Origin: Aspidapion aeneum | Lineage: Eukaryota; Arthropoda; Insecta; Coleoptera; Brentidae | Length of the DNA stretch: 64,000 bases | NCBI GenBank assembly: GCA_963576565.1 | Contig: OY755044.1 | Location: 96,052,752-96,116,751 of the forward strand | Direction: 5' to 3' | Part shown: piece by piece, positions 33,757 through 45,991 of the stretch | Layout: the number at the start of each line of letters is the position of its first letter | Position numbering within the stretch: the first letter of the stretch is position 1 | Program-made: the position numbers and the translations under genes | Notes under the pieces: model-generated | Told to the model about the DNA's origin: nothing | What the model saw: only the letters and a program-made list of their open reading frames with translations | The model's database searches: none

Positions 33757-35147
33757 GTATCAATATTTACATTAGTCGGTTTAGAACGTTTTTCTACGTT
33801 GTCAGACGCCTAATCTCCACCTCCTTCGATCCTGACAATCATCTTCTGTCAGATTTTTTTGACTCATTGATCTTTGGATTGACTGTTGCCATTCTAGTTT
33901 AGGACGCCTTCTTTTTCTGCGCCCTATTGGTTGCCATTCTAGGGTCTGCTTTGGTAATCTTTCGTCGTTCATCCGTTGTACATGGCCGTACCATATCAGC
34001 TGTCTTTTAGTGAGTCATCAGTTATGCTTCCTTCGATTCCCATTCTTTCTTTTATGATCTCATTTCTTATGTGATCTGTTCTAGATATTCTCATTGATCT
34101 TCTTATTGCATCCATTTCGACACTTTCCATTTTTGTTTTGTATTTTTCTGTTACGCGACAAGTCTCTATTCCATACAACAGCGTGCTTTTCACCATTGTT
34201 TCATATATGTTAAATTTTACATTCTTTTTTATCTCTCTGCTCCATAAAATACTGTTAAGACATCCAATAACCTTTTTTGCTTTTACTATTCTTTTTTCCA
34301 GTTCTTTACAGTCTGTTCCTGTCTTATCAAATGACACCCAAGTATACATACTCATTGCATGGAGATATTACTTGTCCACTGTCTAGATCTAACTCACTGG
34401 ATTCGTTTAAAATACATAAGTACTGTGTTTTGTCCACGTTCACTGTTAATCCCCACTTTTGGTATTCTTTAATTAACTTTCTCATCATATACTCCATGTC
34501 TTCTTTATGATTAGCTACAATTACTTGGTCGTCAGAAAACTGTAGTGTGTATATGGTAAATCGGTCGTTAAGCTGTATGCCCATGCCGTGCACTTTCCGT
34601 TTCCAGTTTTTTAGAGCTACTGCGATATATATTTTAAAAAGAGTTGGAGAGATACAACATCTCTGTCCTAAGCCTTCTGTTACCAGGAATTCTTTTGAAA
34701 GTCGAATTCCAATTTTAATTTTAGATTTTGACCCTTGTATAGTTCTTTTATTGCTTTTATGTATGTATGATTGATATTAGTCTGCTCTAACACTGTCCAT
34801 AGTTTTCCTACTGGAACGGTATCATATGCTTTTTGTAGGTCAACAAAGGTAACATGAGTCTCTATATTTCTGGCGCTCCTTTTCTCAATTACTTGTTTAA
34901 GACAAAAAACATTATCACTACAAGATCTGCCCGCACGAAACCCACTTTGCTCGTCTTCTTCTTGTTCATGAAAATCATTCTCTATTAGATCTCTAAGAAT
35001 CCTACCGTACAATCTACTTAGAGTACTGGTTACTGAAATTCCTCTGTAATTGTTGCAATCCAGCTTGTTTCCTTTTTTATGTATTGAGGATATGAATGCA
35101 ATTTTCCAATCAAGAAACATACTACTACCTCTAAATTCTAAATTCAA
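33757..35147 (-). pseudogene. RTE-type LINE relic, divergent subfamily
   Basis: Minus-strand frames encode RT: KIAFISSIHKKGNKLDCNNY, GFRAGRSCSDNVFC, FVDLQKAYDTVPVG, LYTLQFSDDQVIVAN (FSDD in place of FADD), NEYVYLGV, then the C-terminal part with LLYGIETCRVT. Frame breaks lie near 34680, 34330 and 34020. The 5' end with the endonuclease is missing. Related to but clearly diverged from the element at 9344-12663. Confidence 0.85.
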
Positions 35148-35184
35148 AACGTCAGTGCGATAAATTCAACAAATCAGTCGAAAA

Positions 35185-35385
35185 ATGAAGTTAAACCGAG
35201 AACATTTTCTTTAATTTTTTACAACTTTTGAAAGAAATTATCTGAACAAGAATGCCTTGCCGGGTTGATTTCTATTTTCGCTAATGAAGCACCACATCAG
35301 TCGACAGTTTCTCGTTGGTATGGAGAATTCAAGCTTGGACGGATTAGCCCTAGCGACGATCCAATACTGGTGTTAGATTTTGTTG
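35185..35385 (+). pseudogene. Mariner-type transposase N-terminal fragment
   Basis: Starting MKLNREHF, and after a frame break continuing CLAGLISIFANEAPHQSTVS and RWYGEFKLGRISPSDD. This is the helix-turn-helix region of mariner-like transposases. No catalytic domain follows. Confidence 0.7.
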
Positions 35386-35499
35386 GTCTTAGAGGGTTTT
35401 AGGGAATTTTCGTAACGAAATAAAGAAAAAACTAATACGATATTATGTTTCGGTCATATTATTAGACATTTTTATGCATTTCCGTGTTAAATGAGACTG

Positions 35500-36974
35500 T
35501 ACAGCGTGTCCCATTTTCGATGGGATTAAATGGGAAACTCGGTTATTATTAAAGTTATCGATTTTCTGATTGCACCTTACCGTGCTCTTTTTGGAGCCCT
35601 TAAAAATGGTGTAATCAGATTTTTGCTATACCCCGTTGTTTCGCTAATACAGGGAGTTTTTGAAAAAATTGCATTTTAATTAATTCCTTGTATCTCGCTT
35701 ATTTGGCAAGATATTTTTATTCTGTAAAAACCTTTCTATGGCAACTTTTTTAGAGCAAAATAATGACGTTGTCAATTTTTTAAAATATTGTTTAGTTTTT
35801 GAGATATTTATCATAAGAAAATTACCTGGACCTGGATTCTTTTTATTACTACTTTGATTACTTCCATGCTATTATTACCTTAAAATGATAAAACTTTAAT
35901 ATTTTTTTGATTTAAGGTTAAAAAAAGTTATTTAATATTTGAAAAAAAAATTATAGTCCGAACCTGGAAATTTCCAACGTAATTATAAATTAAAAATTGC
36001 AAGACACACTAGTTGAACGATTTTTACTTTATCTGTTTTGAAATGATAATTAAAAAATTTATAAATAAAGTAAAAAGTTACAAAAATAATATCATACTAA
36101 TTATTTGATAACCAAACAGCAGGTCGTGAAATTTACAAAACAAACGCGTGGAATTGACATTGTCATTTTACTTGTCATTTTTGTAAATGGCTTACAATTA
36201 TTTTAAACTGGCTAGAAATCGACCATATCCAGATTTTGAAAAATGTGATATGTTTGATTGCTTTATTCAAGCAACAAAATCCCAATATTTAAATGGCAGA
36301 AATATTTTTATGCAAAATGCGTTAAGAAAAATTACTCAAAAATGCCAACAATGTCTTACACATAATGGTAATCAGAAAGATTAGTTATTTTTTATAATTT
36401 GTTTTTTTTTTGTTTTTTTCGTAGATTTTGTTTCAAATAAATCTGTAAATTAACATAAAACCATTTTAATATGCTAAGTATCAAAACAGTTAAACTAAAA
36501 ATTGTTTAACTAGCAATTTTTAGTTTATAATTATGTTGGAAATATCCAGGTTCGGACTAATTTTTTTTTTAAATATTAAATATTTTTTTTTTTACCTTAA
36601 AACAAAATTTTTTTAAATTTTTATTATTTTATGATAATACTAGCATGAAACCAATCAAAAAAGTAATAAAAAAAATCCAGGTCCGTATTTAATTTTTTTA
36701 TGATAAATACCATATCTCAAAAACTAAACAATATTTAAAAAAATTGACAACGTCATTATTTTCTTCTAGAAAAGTTGCCAAATGTTTTTACAGAATAAAA
36801 GTATCTCGCCAAATAAGCGAGATACAAGGGATTATTAAAAATACAATTTTTTCAAAAACTCCCTGTATTAGCGAAACTACGGGGTATAACAAAAATCTGA
36901 TTACGCCATTTTTAAGGGCACAAAAAAAGAGCAGAGTTTCCCATTTAATCCCATCGAAAATGGGACACGCTGTA
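35500..36974. mobile_element. 1475-bp long-TIR element carrying a small ORF
   Basis: Ends TACAGCGTGTCCCATTTTCG and its complement, so TA is the probable target duplication. The inverted arms are about 480 bp each (to about 36000 and from about 36500) with scattered mismatches, including the CCAGGTTCGGAC and CTCGCTTATTTGGC blocks on both sides. About 490 bp of unique DNA between them holds the ORF at 36187-36384. TA target and CAGCGTGTCCC end suggest a Tc1/mariner-related non-autonomous element. Confidence 0.8.
36187..36384 (+). CDS. Small ORF (65 aa) inside the long-TIR element
   Basis: ATG at 36187 in the context GTAAATGG. The protein begins MAYNYFKLARNRPYPDFEKC and contains CDMFDC and KCQQC, four cysteines in two pairs, then ends NGNQKD. 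It is not recognised and is not a transposase. It fills the only unique DNA between the arms, with TGACATTGTCATTTTACTTG upstream and an AT-rich tail. It could be a captured host exon or an element-specific gene; a chance ORF is possible. Confidence 0.4.
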   Translation: MAYNYFKLARNRPYPDFEKCDMFDCFIQATKSQYLNGRNIFMQNALRKITQKCQQCLTHNGNQKD

Positions 36975-37520
36975 CTTCCAGACATGCTACAAAGCTGAAA
37001 TATAAAAAGACTGATAGAAATTATGACCAAACCCTTGGAAAACACACCCCAAAATTTTTATTTACTCCCCTCCCCTATACATCTAAAGTTATGTAAAAGT
37101 AACATTGCCCACTTCCAGAAGCGCTAAAGAGCAGAGCTTTGGCAGACTGATAGGAAATATGATAAAATTATGGAAAAACATTTAAAAACCCCAAAATTTG
37201 AATTTGCTTTCCTCCCCTGTAAATGTAGAGTTACATTGCTACTTCCAGAAACGCTAAAGAGCTGAGCTTTCGAAGGTCGATAGGAACTATGATAAAACTA
37301 TAGAAAAAAAATTAAAAAACCCCAATATTTTTCTTAACTTCCTTCCCCTATAAATGTAAAGTTATGTAAAAGTAATATTGCCCAATTCCAGCTAGAGAGA
37401 GTCCCCATAATTGTAAAAATACAAACAAAGTAACATTGTCCACTTTCATGAACGCCAGAGAGCTGAGCTTCGAAAGGTTGATAGGAACTATGATAAAATC
37501 ATAAGAAAGAATTAAAAAAC
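36975..37520. repeat. Tandem repeat, about 125-bp unit (same family as 24537)
   Basis: Four units with CCACTTCCAGAAGCGCTAAA, GAGCTGAGCTTTCGAAGG, GATAGGAACTATGATAAAA and CCCCTATAAATGTAAAGTT. The array abuts the right end of the long-TIR element directly. Confidence 0.75.
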
Positions 37521-37599
37521 CTTCAAAAATTTTAGGCACTTCAAAATTTTTAACAATATTCCGAATATTTTACTACTTTAAAACTTAAATATTAATCAA

Positions 37600-38275
37600 A
37601 ACGAATTTTATACTTCACACAAAGATATGTGTGCCTAACTTGCGAGTGTCAGAAGGAGAGGGAAGAGTTGATTTTGGTTGTTTTCCTACTTACACAAGGT
37701 TACATCTCTAGACGTACGTTTCTGTGTGTTTCACGTCGTCAGTTGAGAACAGCAAACCCAGGTAAGCCAATTTTAACCAAAATCAACTCCTTTATATGAA
37801 ATACTCGCGGGGGTGCAATACGAGTAAACTACAAGGTGTAGCGCCATCTAGCGGACTGACTCGGGCACTCGAAAGTTTAAGCACACTGGCATCGTCTTGT
37901 CTGAGACGCCGAAGCGCCATCTATGACAAGTTTCGTCCATTAATGTGGTATTAAAACCACGTAATCACGTAGCAACTAAAAGGCCGTACTGCCCGAAGCA
38001 TATGCAAAGAAGAAAGATGGAAAACGTGCTATGTGTGGATCGATAAAAATCAAAACGAATTTTATACTTCACACAAAGGTATGTGTGCCTAACTTGCGAG
38101 TGTCTGTGCTGTTCTCTACTGACGACGTGAAACACACAGAAACGTACGTCTAGAGATGCAACCTTGTGTAAGTAGGAAAACAACCAAAATCAACTCTTCC
38201 CTCTCCTTCTGACACTCGCAAGTTAGGCACACATACCTTTGTGTGAAGTATAAAATTCGTTTTGATTTTTATCGA
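37600..38275. mobile_element. Long inverted repeat with internal direct copy
   Basis: ACGAATTTTATACTTCACAC through CACGTCGTCAGTTGAGAAC (37600-37755) returns inverted at 38105-38272. The first 60 bases also appear directly at 38048-38105. A fragment with GACGACATGAAACACAC lies at 45668-45710. No coding sequence. Confidence 0.65.
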
Positions 38276-38976
38276 TCCACACACAGCACGTTTTCCATCT
38301 TTCTTCTTAAATATCCAAATCCTTTAAGTGTGAGTGAAATCATAACAAAAACATTTCATGTAAAAAAAGCCAAGTACGCGAAAAAGGTATTCCGTAAAAA
38401 GAATTGAGATAAAAGTAAAGTTCTCTAATACAAATTTCAAAATGAAAGGTTCTTACTAGTTTGGTAATGTTTTTCTATCTCAATTCTTTTTACGGAATAC
38501 CATTCTCGCGCCTTTGAACTTAAAATCTTAAATGCCTCTTCTACACTGAGGCAGGGGCAAAATCTTTTTTACACAATATTTAGCAACAAAACCTTTGTTT
38601 TCAGAAAAAAAAGTTATTTATAAAATTAAAAACTTCACATTTTTTAAAGGTAGGGAGTTTAAAATAATTTTTTACTTACCGAAAAAAATGTTTCAAACAC
38701 AAAAATAAACTAAATAATCTCACACTTGTCAGAAATTCACTCACAGCATCGCGAGATCTTGTGTGGTTACTCAGTCATCAAGTGAGGGCATCAAGTCTTC
38801 CTCGGGAACAAGTCACCCGATTCTCCCCTATTGGCCGCCACATTGAATATTGTTTACCACAAAAACATAGATAACCGTGATGAAATCTAGCTTTGAATTT
38901 TTTTCTCAAAACGTCCCTTTTTACAAGCTTTTATTTAGCTTCAGATGTTCTGTCTAACTATCTAACTATCTATCAA

Positions 38977-39760
38977 ATCTTGTGAAGCTTTTTTGACAAA
39001 CTTCCCATTATCCGATTTGGATGAAATTTGGTACACACATAGTGGTCCCATGACAATATAACAATAAGAAAAAAATATCCTCCTACCCCTACCCCCACCC
39101 CCTTCCATAGAAAAATTTGTTTTTGACACACTTCCCTTTATCCGATTTGGATAAAATGTGGTATACACATAGTGGTCCGATGATAATACATCAATAAGAA
39201 AAAAAATATCCTCCCACCCCTACCCCCACCCCCTTCCATAGAAAAATTTGTTTTTGACGCACTTCCCTTTATCCGATTTAGATGAAATTTGGTATACATA
39301 TAGTGATCCGATGACAATACAATATTAAGAACAAAATATCCTCCCACCCTTACCCCCACCCCCCTTTATAGAAAAATAAGTTTTTGCCACACTTCCCATT
39401 ATCCGATTTGGATAAAATTTGGTATTCACATAGTGGTCCGATGACAATACAACATTTAAAAAAATATCCTCCCACCCCCACCCCCATCTATAGAAAAATG
39501 CGTTTTTGACACACTTCCCATTATCCGATTTGGATGAAATTTGGTATACATATAGTGGTCCGATGACAATACAACAATAATAAAAAATTGTCCTCCCACC
39601 CTACTCCCCACCCCCTTCCATAAAAAATGCGTTTTTGACTCACTTCACTTCAAATGACTTTTATAAAATTTGGTATATGCATAAAGGTCCGATGGCAATA
39701 CAGCCCAAACAAAAAATATATTTCTACCTTTACCCCCACCCTCTCTTTTCCCCAATAGAA
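38977..39760. repeat. Minisatellite, about 120-bp unit, six to seven copies
   Basis: Each unit has CTTCCCATTATCCGATTTGG, ATGAAATTTGGTATACA, TAGTGGTCCGATGACAATAC and CCTACCCCCACCCCC. Copies lose identity toward 39700. The array ends where the inverted repeat at 39752 begins. Confidence 0.85.
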
Positions 39761-40507
39761 AAATGAGTTTCCAAACAACTCACTATCAGCGATTTCATTA
39801 TAGTCTAGAATAAACTCTTCTGTCTGTTATTGAACAAATATTTTCATTTAATAGAGTAGATAGCTGAGACTTAAAAGTAGAAAATAAATTGGATAAAAAT
39901 TTTTTTAAGTCACAAGCTTTTATAAAATGCACTAAAAATTAAAAAATAATTTTCTAACATTCTAATATTATCATAATAATAAAAGCGATGGCCGCAAATC
40001 AAAGCATAAGTTAATCCAAATTTGTGATCTAAACACAAAGAATATTCATCATAGCAGGTCATCAAAGATATGTTTGATGTGCCGCAATGCTATGCCATTG
40101 CCATACCTATTTCAAAGAAATGCTGGGGTATCTTGGGTCGGGTTGGCTGGGTTTGGCACCTCTGCATTTTTCTGCTAGATTGATTCTTGCAAATAGTGAT
40201 ATTTAATTGATACGGATATCTTATCGTGCTAACATCGTCAAGATTTCCATCAGTCGGCCATCGCTTTTATTATTATGATAATATTAGAATGTTAGAAAAT
40301 TATTTTTTAATTTTTAGTGCATTTTATAAAAGCTTGTGACTTAAAAAAAAATTTATCCAATTTATTTTCTACTTTTAAGTCTCAGCTATCTACTCTATTA
40401 AATGAAAATATTTGTTCAATAACAGACAGAAGAGTTTATTCTAGATTATAATGAAATCGCTGATAGTGAGTTGTTTGGAAACTCATTTTTCTATTGGGGA
40501 AAAGAGA
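39752..40507. mobile_element. Inverted-repeat element with arms of about 245 bp
   Basis: TCTTTTCCCCAATAGAAAAA to AATAAAAGCGATGGCC (39752-39994) returns nearly unchanged as complement at 40256-40507, around a spacer of about 260 bp. Arms are highly similar, so the element is young or conversion-maintained. It lies 80 bp upstream of DNA-PKcs exon 3. Confidence 0.75.
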
Positions 40508-40586
40508 GAAAGTTAGAAATTTATTTCACATTAAATTACTGCACTTGAATTTCGAGTGCTTTAACAGATTATTATTCAACTTTTAG

Positions 40587-40877
40587 TAAAGCAGAAAGAA
40601 TATATGATTGTGGGCCTTTTTGCAAAAAAGTTTAGCTACCTTATACCCGAACCTAACAGGATAAAAAAGTACTTAATTGATCAACTGGACCAAGAAATGG
40701 CATCAAAACAGTCATCCAGCAACATTTTTGGAATTTTTACGGCTTTAGGATATTTTTTTGGAAGCTTTCCACTTAGCAACGACAATCCAGAGGATGAAAT
40801 AAATATTGAAAAATTGTTAAAACACATCAAGGTTTTAACCGTTATTCCACAAAGTTGGAAGAAAATGGGAAACAGAG
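40587..40877 (+). CDS. PRKDC: DNA-PKcs homologue, exon 3
   Basis: 291 bp with acceptor AACTTTTAG (ends 40586) and donor GTAAAC (40878), phase 1 in and out. The peptide has KQKEYMIVGLFAKKFSYLIP, SNIFGIFTALGYFFGSFPLS and NIEKLLKHIKVLTVIPQSWK. It aligns in order with the human HEAT-repeat segment around LYELLGLLGEVHPSEM and LPVLAGCLKGLSSLLCNF. Introns on both sides are 7-8 kb. Confidence 0.85.
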
Positions 40878-40944
40878 GTAAACAACACCGGTGGCAGATT
40901 TAGAAAAAAGTTTTTGGGGAAGGCGGGACAGTTTCGTGGAGGGG

Positions 40945-41125
40945 GGCTGAGACCAAGCGCGGATTTGAGGGGGGTAACGGGGTAATTACCCCCCTAGAAA
41001 AAAAAATTATGCACTTTTTCCTAATAAAATAATGGAAAACAAGAAAATTACCCCCCCTAGAAAAAAAAAATTCGTCGACTATTACCCCCCCCCCTAGATT
41101 TTGACCCAGATCCGCGCTTGGCTGA
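40945..41125. mobile_element. Small poly-C/G foldback repeat
   Basis: CCAAGCGCGGATTTGAGGGG at one side and CCCAGATCCGCGCTTGG at the other, with GGGGGGTAA and TTACCCCCC blocks between, form an inverted repeat of about 175 bp just after the exon 3 donor. It is a MITE-like insertion. Confidence 0.55.
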
Positions 41126-41486
41126 GACTCCATGAAACTGTATTTTATTTATTTTATGTTTGTATTAGCTTTGAGGGAGCGCCCCCCCCCCCGCTAAATA
41201 CGCCACTGAACAATACTAAATACCAGTCCTATCACTTTTTTATTTAAGTTGAAAATAGGATAACATGCTTCTTTTCTAACAATTTCGAGAATTTCGTTTC
41301 ATAACAGGAAGAGCACATTAATTTTATTAATATATATTGTTACATTGTGTAGAGTTTTTACAGTTCTATTGCCCCATACTCCAGAAATAGATTAAATGTG
41401 CTTATTGCAGATATATTCTCGATTAAAATTAAGACGTACAGGGAAAGAAGGGGCTCAAAAAAACCTAGAAATTGCTCGCCTGTAAA

Positions 41487-42542
41487 AAATACTCTGCCAA
41501 TCTATGGGCACTTAAGCTCACACTAGGTACTATAGTTATAGTGTGAGCTAATATAATCAAAAACTGAAATATATTTTATTTAACTCCAGACTAAATTACC
41601 TTTTGTTTGATACCACACAAGCCATGTTTTGACTTAAACTCAAATTTTTGAAATCTACCCCCACCCTTAAAAAAAACAAAAAACTAAAATGTATTTTGTT
41701 AAACTCCGGACTCAATTACCTTTCGTTTGATATCACACACGCCATATTTTCACTTAAACTCTAATTTTTGACATCTACCCCCACCCTTTTTTTAAAAATA
41801 AACTAAAATTCATTTTGTTTAACTCCAGACTTAATTACCTTTCGTTTGATATCACACACGCCATATTTTCACTTAAACTCTAATTTTTGACATCTACCCC
41901 CACCCTTTTTTTTTAAATAAACTAAAATTCATTTTGTTTAACTCCAGACTCAATTACCTTTCGTTTGATATCACACACGCCATATTTTCACTTAAACTCT
42001 AATTTTTGACATCTACCCCCACCCTTTTTTTAAAAATAAACTAAAATTCATTTTGTTTAACTCCAGACTTAATTACCTTTCGTTTGATATCACACACGCC
42101 ATATTTTCACTTAAACTCTAATTTTTGACATCTACCCCCACCTTTTTTTTTAAATAAACTAAAATTCATTTTGTTTAACTCCAGACTTAATTACCTTTCG
42201 TTTGATATCACAGACGCCATATTTTCACATAAACTCTAATTTTTGGAATCTACCCCCACCATTTTATTTGGCTTGCGTGCTGTGGATTTTGTTCATTTTT
42301 AAATGGGACCATCACGGCCCAAGACCCAACTTAGGTACCAAATTTCATTAAAATCGGAGAAGCGGTTTTTGAGTTATGCGGGTTGGTCGTTACAGACAGA
42401 CAGACAGCAAAACAAAAAAGTTTCAAAATCATCTGAAACGCAAAGATATATAAAAATTTTTGAAATCGGAGCAACTTTTTTTTTCTCGAAAAAATTAGGA
42501 TCACCATAGCTCACACTACTTATATAGTAGTAGTGTGAGCTA
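41487..42542 (+). mobile_element. Helentron-like non-autonomous repeat, copy D (six internal units)
   Basis: The longest copy. It has about six direct units of about 119 bp beginning near 41574, 41692, 41815, 41933, 42054 and 42171, then the core, a very short CAGA tract, and a terminal hairpin CTCACACTACTTATATAGTA...GTGTGAGC. Adjacent units are almost identical, indicating recent expansion. Confidence 0.8.
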
Positions 42543-42639
42543 ATAATAAATGTTCATGTGCCCCTTTTTCCCGTCTACCTTTCATATGTTATATAAACAT
42601 GTATAACTTATTCTATTTAAAAATATAACTTCTTAAAGT

Positions 42640-42780
42640 AACCACTAACTTATTGAGGCAATGTTCTAATATTTTAAAACAGGTTCCTTTTAACGATTTC
42701 TGTACTTTCGGAAACAGGTAGAAGTCGCAAGGGGCCAAGTCTGATGAATATGGTGGCTGGTTAATGTAACAAAACGGGAT
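42640..42780 (-). pseudogene. Mariner transposase C-terminal fragment
   Basis: Minus-strand frame NQPPYSSDLAPCDFYLFPKV then QKSLKGTCFKILEHCLN. The PPYSxDLAPCDFYLFPKxK block surrounds the third catalytic residue of mariner (DD34D) transposases. It is most similar to the better-preserved copy at 47633-47950. Confidence 0.75.
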
Positions 42781-44171
42781 TTGAGCATAAATGGTATTTT
42801 TGCCATTTATAAGTTTTTAAAGATTTTTAATTAAATATTGTTTTGACATTAACAAGCATTAATTATATGCAAGACTAGGTTAAGATTAAGTAAAATTTAT
42901 GGTAACTCGGCGACTTGTTTTTAGGCATATTTTCAGGTTCGCTGTATTTTAATAAAAGTTGTATTTGGCTAATATGTCCTTTAAGCCACTAACATCAAAA
43001 TAATTCTTATTTTGTAACTGGAAACAAATTTTAAACTATTTTCAATTAAAAAAAACACACTGTGTAATTTTACTTTCTAACGGGTTTTTAAGTCTGGCTT
43101 GCATTGCTATTTTGTCTCTTAGTGGAGCGCTTAAAGCGCAGTCTATCTCTTTCTCGCCAAGGCGAAAGGGAGTAGAATTCTAGCCAATCAACGCCAAGAT
43201 ATTTGTCCCTTCAAGCGCAGGGTCGCTTTAACTGAGACGGGAAACTTTCGAAAGTCGTCAGGGAGTTTACTCTTTAGTTTGCCTTTGCCTGGTCGTTACG
43301 CTTTCATTCACACTTCTTAAGGGGGGTTTTATTTCAACTGGGGAAATTTATCAATTATTTTAACATTGTATAAAACTGTTAACTTTAATATTCATAATTA
43401 TTTTGGTCTTTTCTTTTAGAGTTTATTAATTTTAAAGCTTTTATTTATTACTGTTTCCAGTGTTTTGAAATAATGTTTTTATCTGTTTTATGGTTTATTT
43501 TAACAACAAAATACAAACCATTCGTTGCCCTAAAATCGGCATTTTTAATCAATAACATATCCCAAACCTAAATAGTAATATTAGGTAAATTAAACAGTTG
43601 ATTGAATAGTTTCACTCATTCAATCAACATTTAAGATGTTGATAAATATATATATTTACAACAAATTTATAAAAGGTTTATAAAACCTAAAAGTTTAAGA
43701 AGTGTAAATTTTTGTATACAAAAGTTTAATAGTAGTAAAAAGTCGATATTCAACTAATAAATATAAGAAGTGAAAGTGTGAAGCTACAAGAAGAAAATTG
43801 AAAAGGTATCTATGATTATCCTACATTAGTTATACATTTGAGAAAAACGTTTATAGCATACTTTTCCTCCAAGAACCGTCAAATTCCCTTTCGAGATCGT
43901 GTAAATTTAATAACATATAGTAACATTTAATCTTTTCATAATTTATATAAGTTGTAGCCTGGGTTGGTAGCTTACAACATTTAAGCCTTGGCCACTTGAG
44001 GTGACAGAACCACTGTCACACGCCAGGCCCCTGTTACATTAACGTCTGCTATTCTGTGGTATACGCTTTAGTGTTTGTTATTAAGTATGTATGCATAGTA
44101 TGTATTATAACACTGTGTCATGCAGTCGTCGTATAATTCGTATATCCTATCCACTGGCTTTTAACCAATCG
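42781..44171. other. Intronic sequence without recognised gene
   Basis: No exon is supported. Bases 43110-43330 are less AT-rich, with GAGCGCTTAAAGCGCAG and CAAGCGCAGGGTCGCTTT, and look like part of a repeat. CAACTGTCACACGCCAGG-like sequence near 44010 is unassigned. Confidence 0.35.
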
Positions 44172-44391
44172 TGACGCTACAGTGTTGCCACCCTCGATCC
44201 TGAGGTCTTCGGTAGAAGGCTTCGAGAAAAATCGGTAGATTTCGGTAAATTTTTTAATCATCTCAGCAGGCAGTGCTGGAGAACTATCGATAGTTTGGAT
44301 TGATTTAGTAGGTAAATTGTATTTCTACAATTTGTTTTTACTGACAAAATACCAAAATTAAGAATTAAATAAAAAAATTAGGTACATACTA

Positions 44392-44636
44392 GGGACCTAT
44401 TGCAATAAAGCCAGGCACAAATTGTGCCGGGCACTATATTGACAAATTCGCATTAAAAACTGACAGTTGATCTTTCAAAATTGACATACCAAAGTCGAAT
44501 TTAGAAATCCAGTCGTTTATTTTCTTTTAATTGTGGCGTCACTATTAATTCCGGCTCTTATAATACACAATGGTCTTATTTTAAAAGAAGACAGCTGTTC
44601 TTATAATGTGAAACTGTCAATATAGTGCCCGGCACA
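44392..44636. mobile_element. TTAGGGAC MITE, truncated copy
   Basis: Starts AGGGACCTATTGCAATAAAG and matches the complete copy at 58089-58369 (in opposite orientation) up to GTGCCCGGCACAATTA, where the helentron-like sequence takes over. Confidence 0.7.
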
Positions 44637-45239
44637 ATTACCTTTTCGTTTGATACCACACAAGCCATGTTTTGCCTTAAACTCTAATTTTTAAAATCTA
44701 CCCCCACCCTTTTTTTAAAAACTAAAATGTATTTTGTTTAACTCCAGACTCATTTACCTTTTGTTTGATATCATACACGCTATATTTTCACTTAAACTCT
44801 AATTTTTGACATCTACCCCCACCCTTTTTTTAAATAACTTAAAATTCATTTTTTTTAACTCCAGACTTAATTACCTTTCGTTTGATATCACACACGCCAT
44901 ATTTTCACATAAACTATCATTTTTGAAATCTACCCCCACCCTTTTATGTGACTTGCATCCATTGGATTTCGTTAATTTTTTAATGGGACCACCACGGCCC
45001 AAGACTCAACCTAGGTACCAAATTTCATTTAAATCGGACAAGCGGTTTTTGAGTTATGCGGGTTGGTCGTTACAGACAGACAGACATACAGACAGACAGA
45101 CAGCAAGACAAAAAAGTTTCAAAATCATCTGAAACGCAAAGATATATAAAAATTTTTGAAATCGGAGCAACTTTTTTTTCTCGAAAAAATTAGGATCACC
45201 ATAGCTCACACTACTATAGTATAGTAGTAATGTGAGCTA
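44637..45239 (+). mobile_element. Helentron-like non-autonomous repeat, copy E (5' truncated)
   Basis: Begins inside a unit of about 115 bp, has about three units, the core, a CAGA/CATACAGA microsatellite and the terminal hairpin. The 5' hairpin is missing. Confidence 0.75.
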
Positions 45240-45991
45240 AAAAAACAAGTTTATATTGAAAAAAAAATCGGTAGAAAACTATGGTAATTCGGTATATCGT
45301 AAAGTAAAAGGCTAAATCGGTAGATCTACCGAAAAATCGGTAGAGGTGGCAACACTGTGACGCTACTTTTAATTGTTTCAACAATACTGTGACATTGTTA
45401 CGACAATTAAAACATGGTATGGTTCAAGATTTGGACAAGATATACCGCGTCGAACATTCAGATAACGCTCAGTACGTCAGCGGCTCACCCCAGCTCACCA
45501 ACCTTCAACGTCCGCCGTCTTGTAAAGTGTGATGGTGTCATACAATTTGTTGTGACTATATCAACACTCATTACACCGGGTACAGTATTGATACAAAAGT
45601 GTTATTCAACACAGTATTACCCATGCTTATGTTGTGGGTATAAATAAACTTACTTATGCTATGCCACTGACGACATGAAACACACAAAAACGTACGTTTG
45701 GAGATGCCGTAGGTTAGAAAGATAGCTAAAAACAAATCCCTCTACACTCTTTCTAGCGCATGAGAGTCAAGCATACAAGGTGTGACAATTACATTTTAAG
45801 ACTGGCCCCCGTACTAACAGGTTTTAAATCTCCACGCCTCGGGCAGTTGGAGTTATTCACCTTGATGTGCGTTCTTCTACCGCGCGCAATCTTGTCGTAT
45901 TTCCTCTGCTAGTTTGGCTTATCCAGTGGTTTGAAGCGGATTGTGCATAGCTCATTTGACGGAATTACGACAAACGAAAATACTCCAATAT

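Larger units (their letters stand above)
44180..45357. mobile_element. Non-autonomous hAT element containing nested insertions
   Basis: Ends CAGTGTTGCCACC and GGTGGCAACACTG with a perfect 8-bp TSD, TGACGCTA (44172-44179 and 45358-45365). Subterminal ATCGGTAGATTTCGGTA-type motifs occur at both ends. Inside lie a truncated MITE (44392-44636) and a partial helentron-like copy (44637-45239), giving three insertion layers. Confidence 0.85.

Noticed and set aside
38962..39359. Minus-strand ORFs with MEGGGGRGRRI repeats
   Set aside because: Products of the 120-bp minisatellite, not genes.
40900..41133. Glycine/proline-rich minus-strand ORF
   Set aside because: Poly-C/G foldback repeat read as protein.
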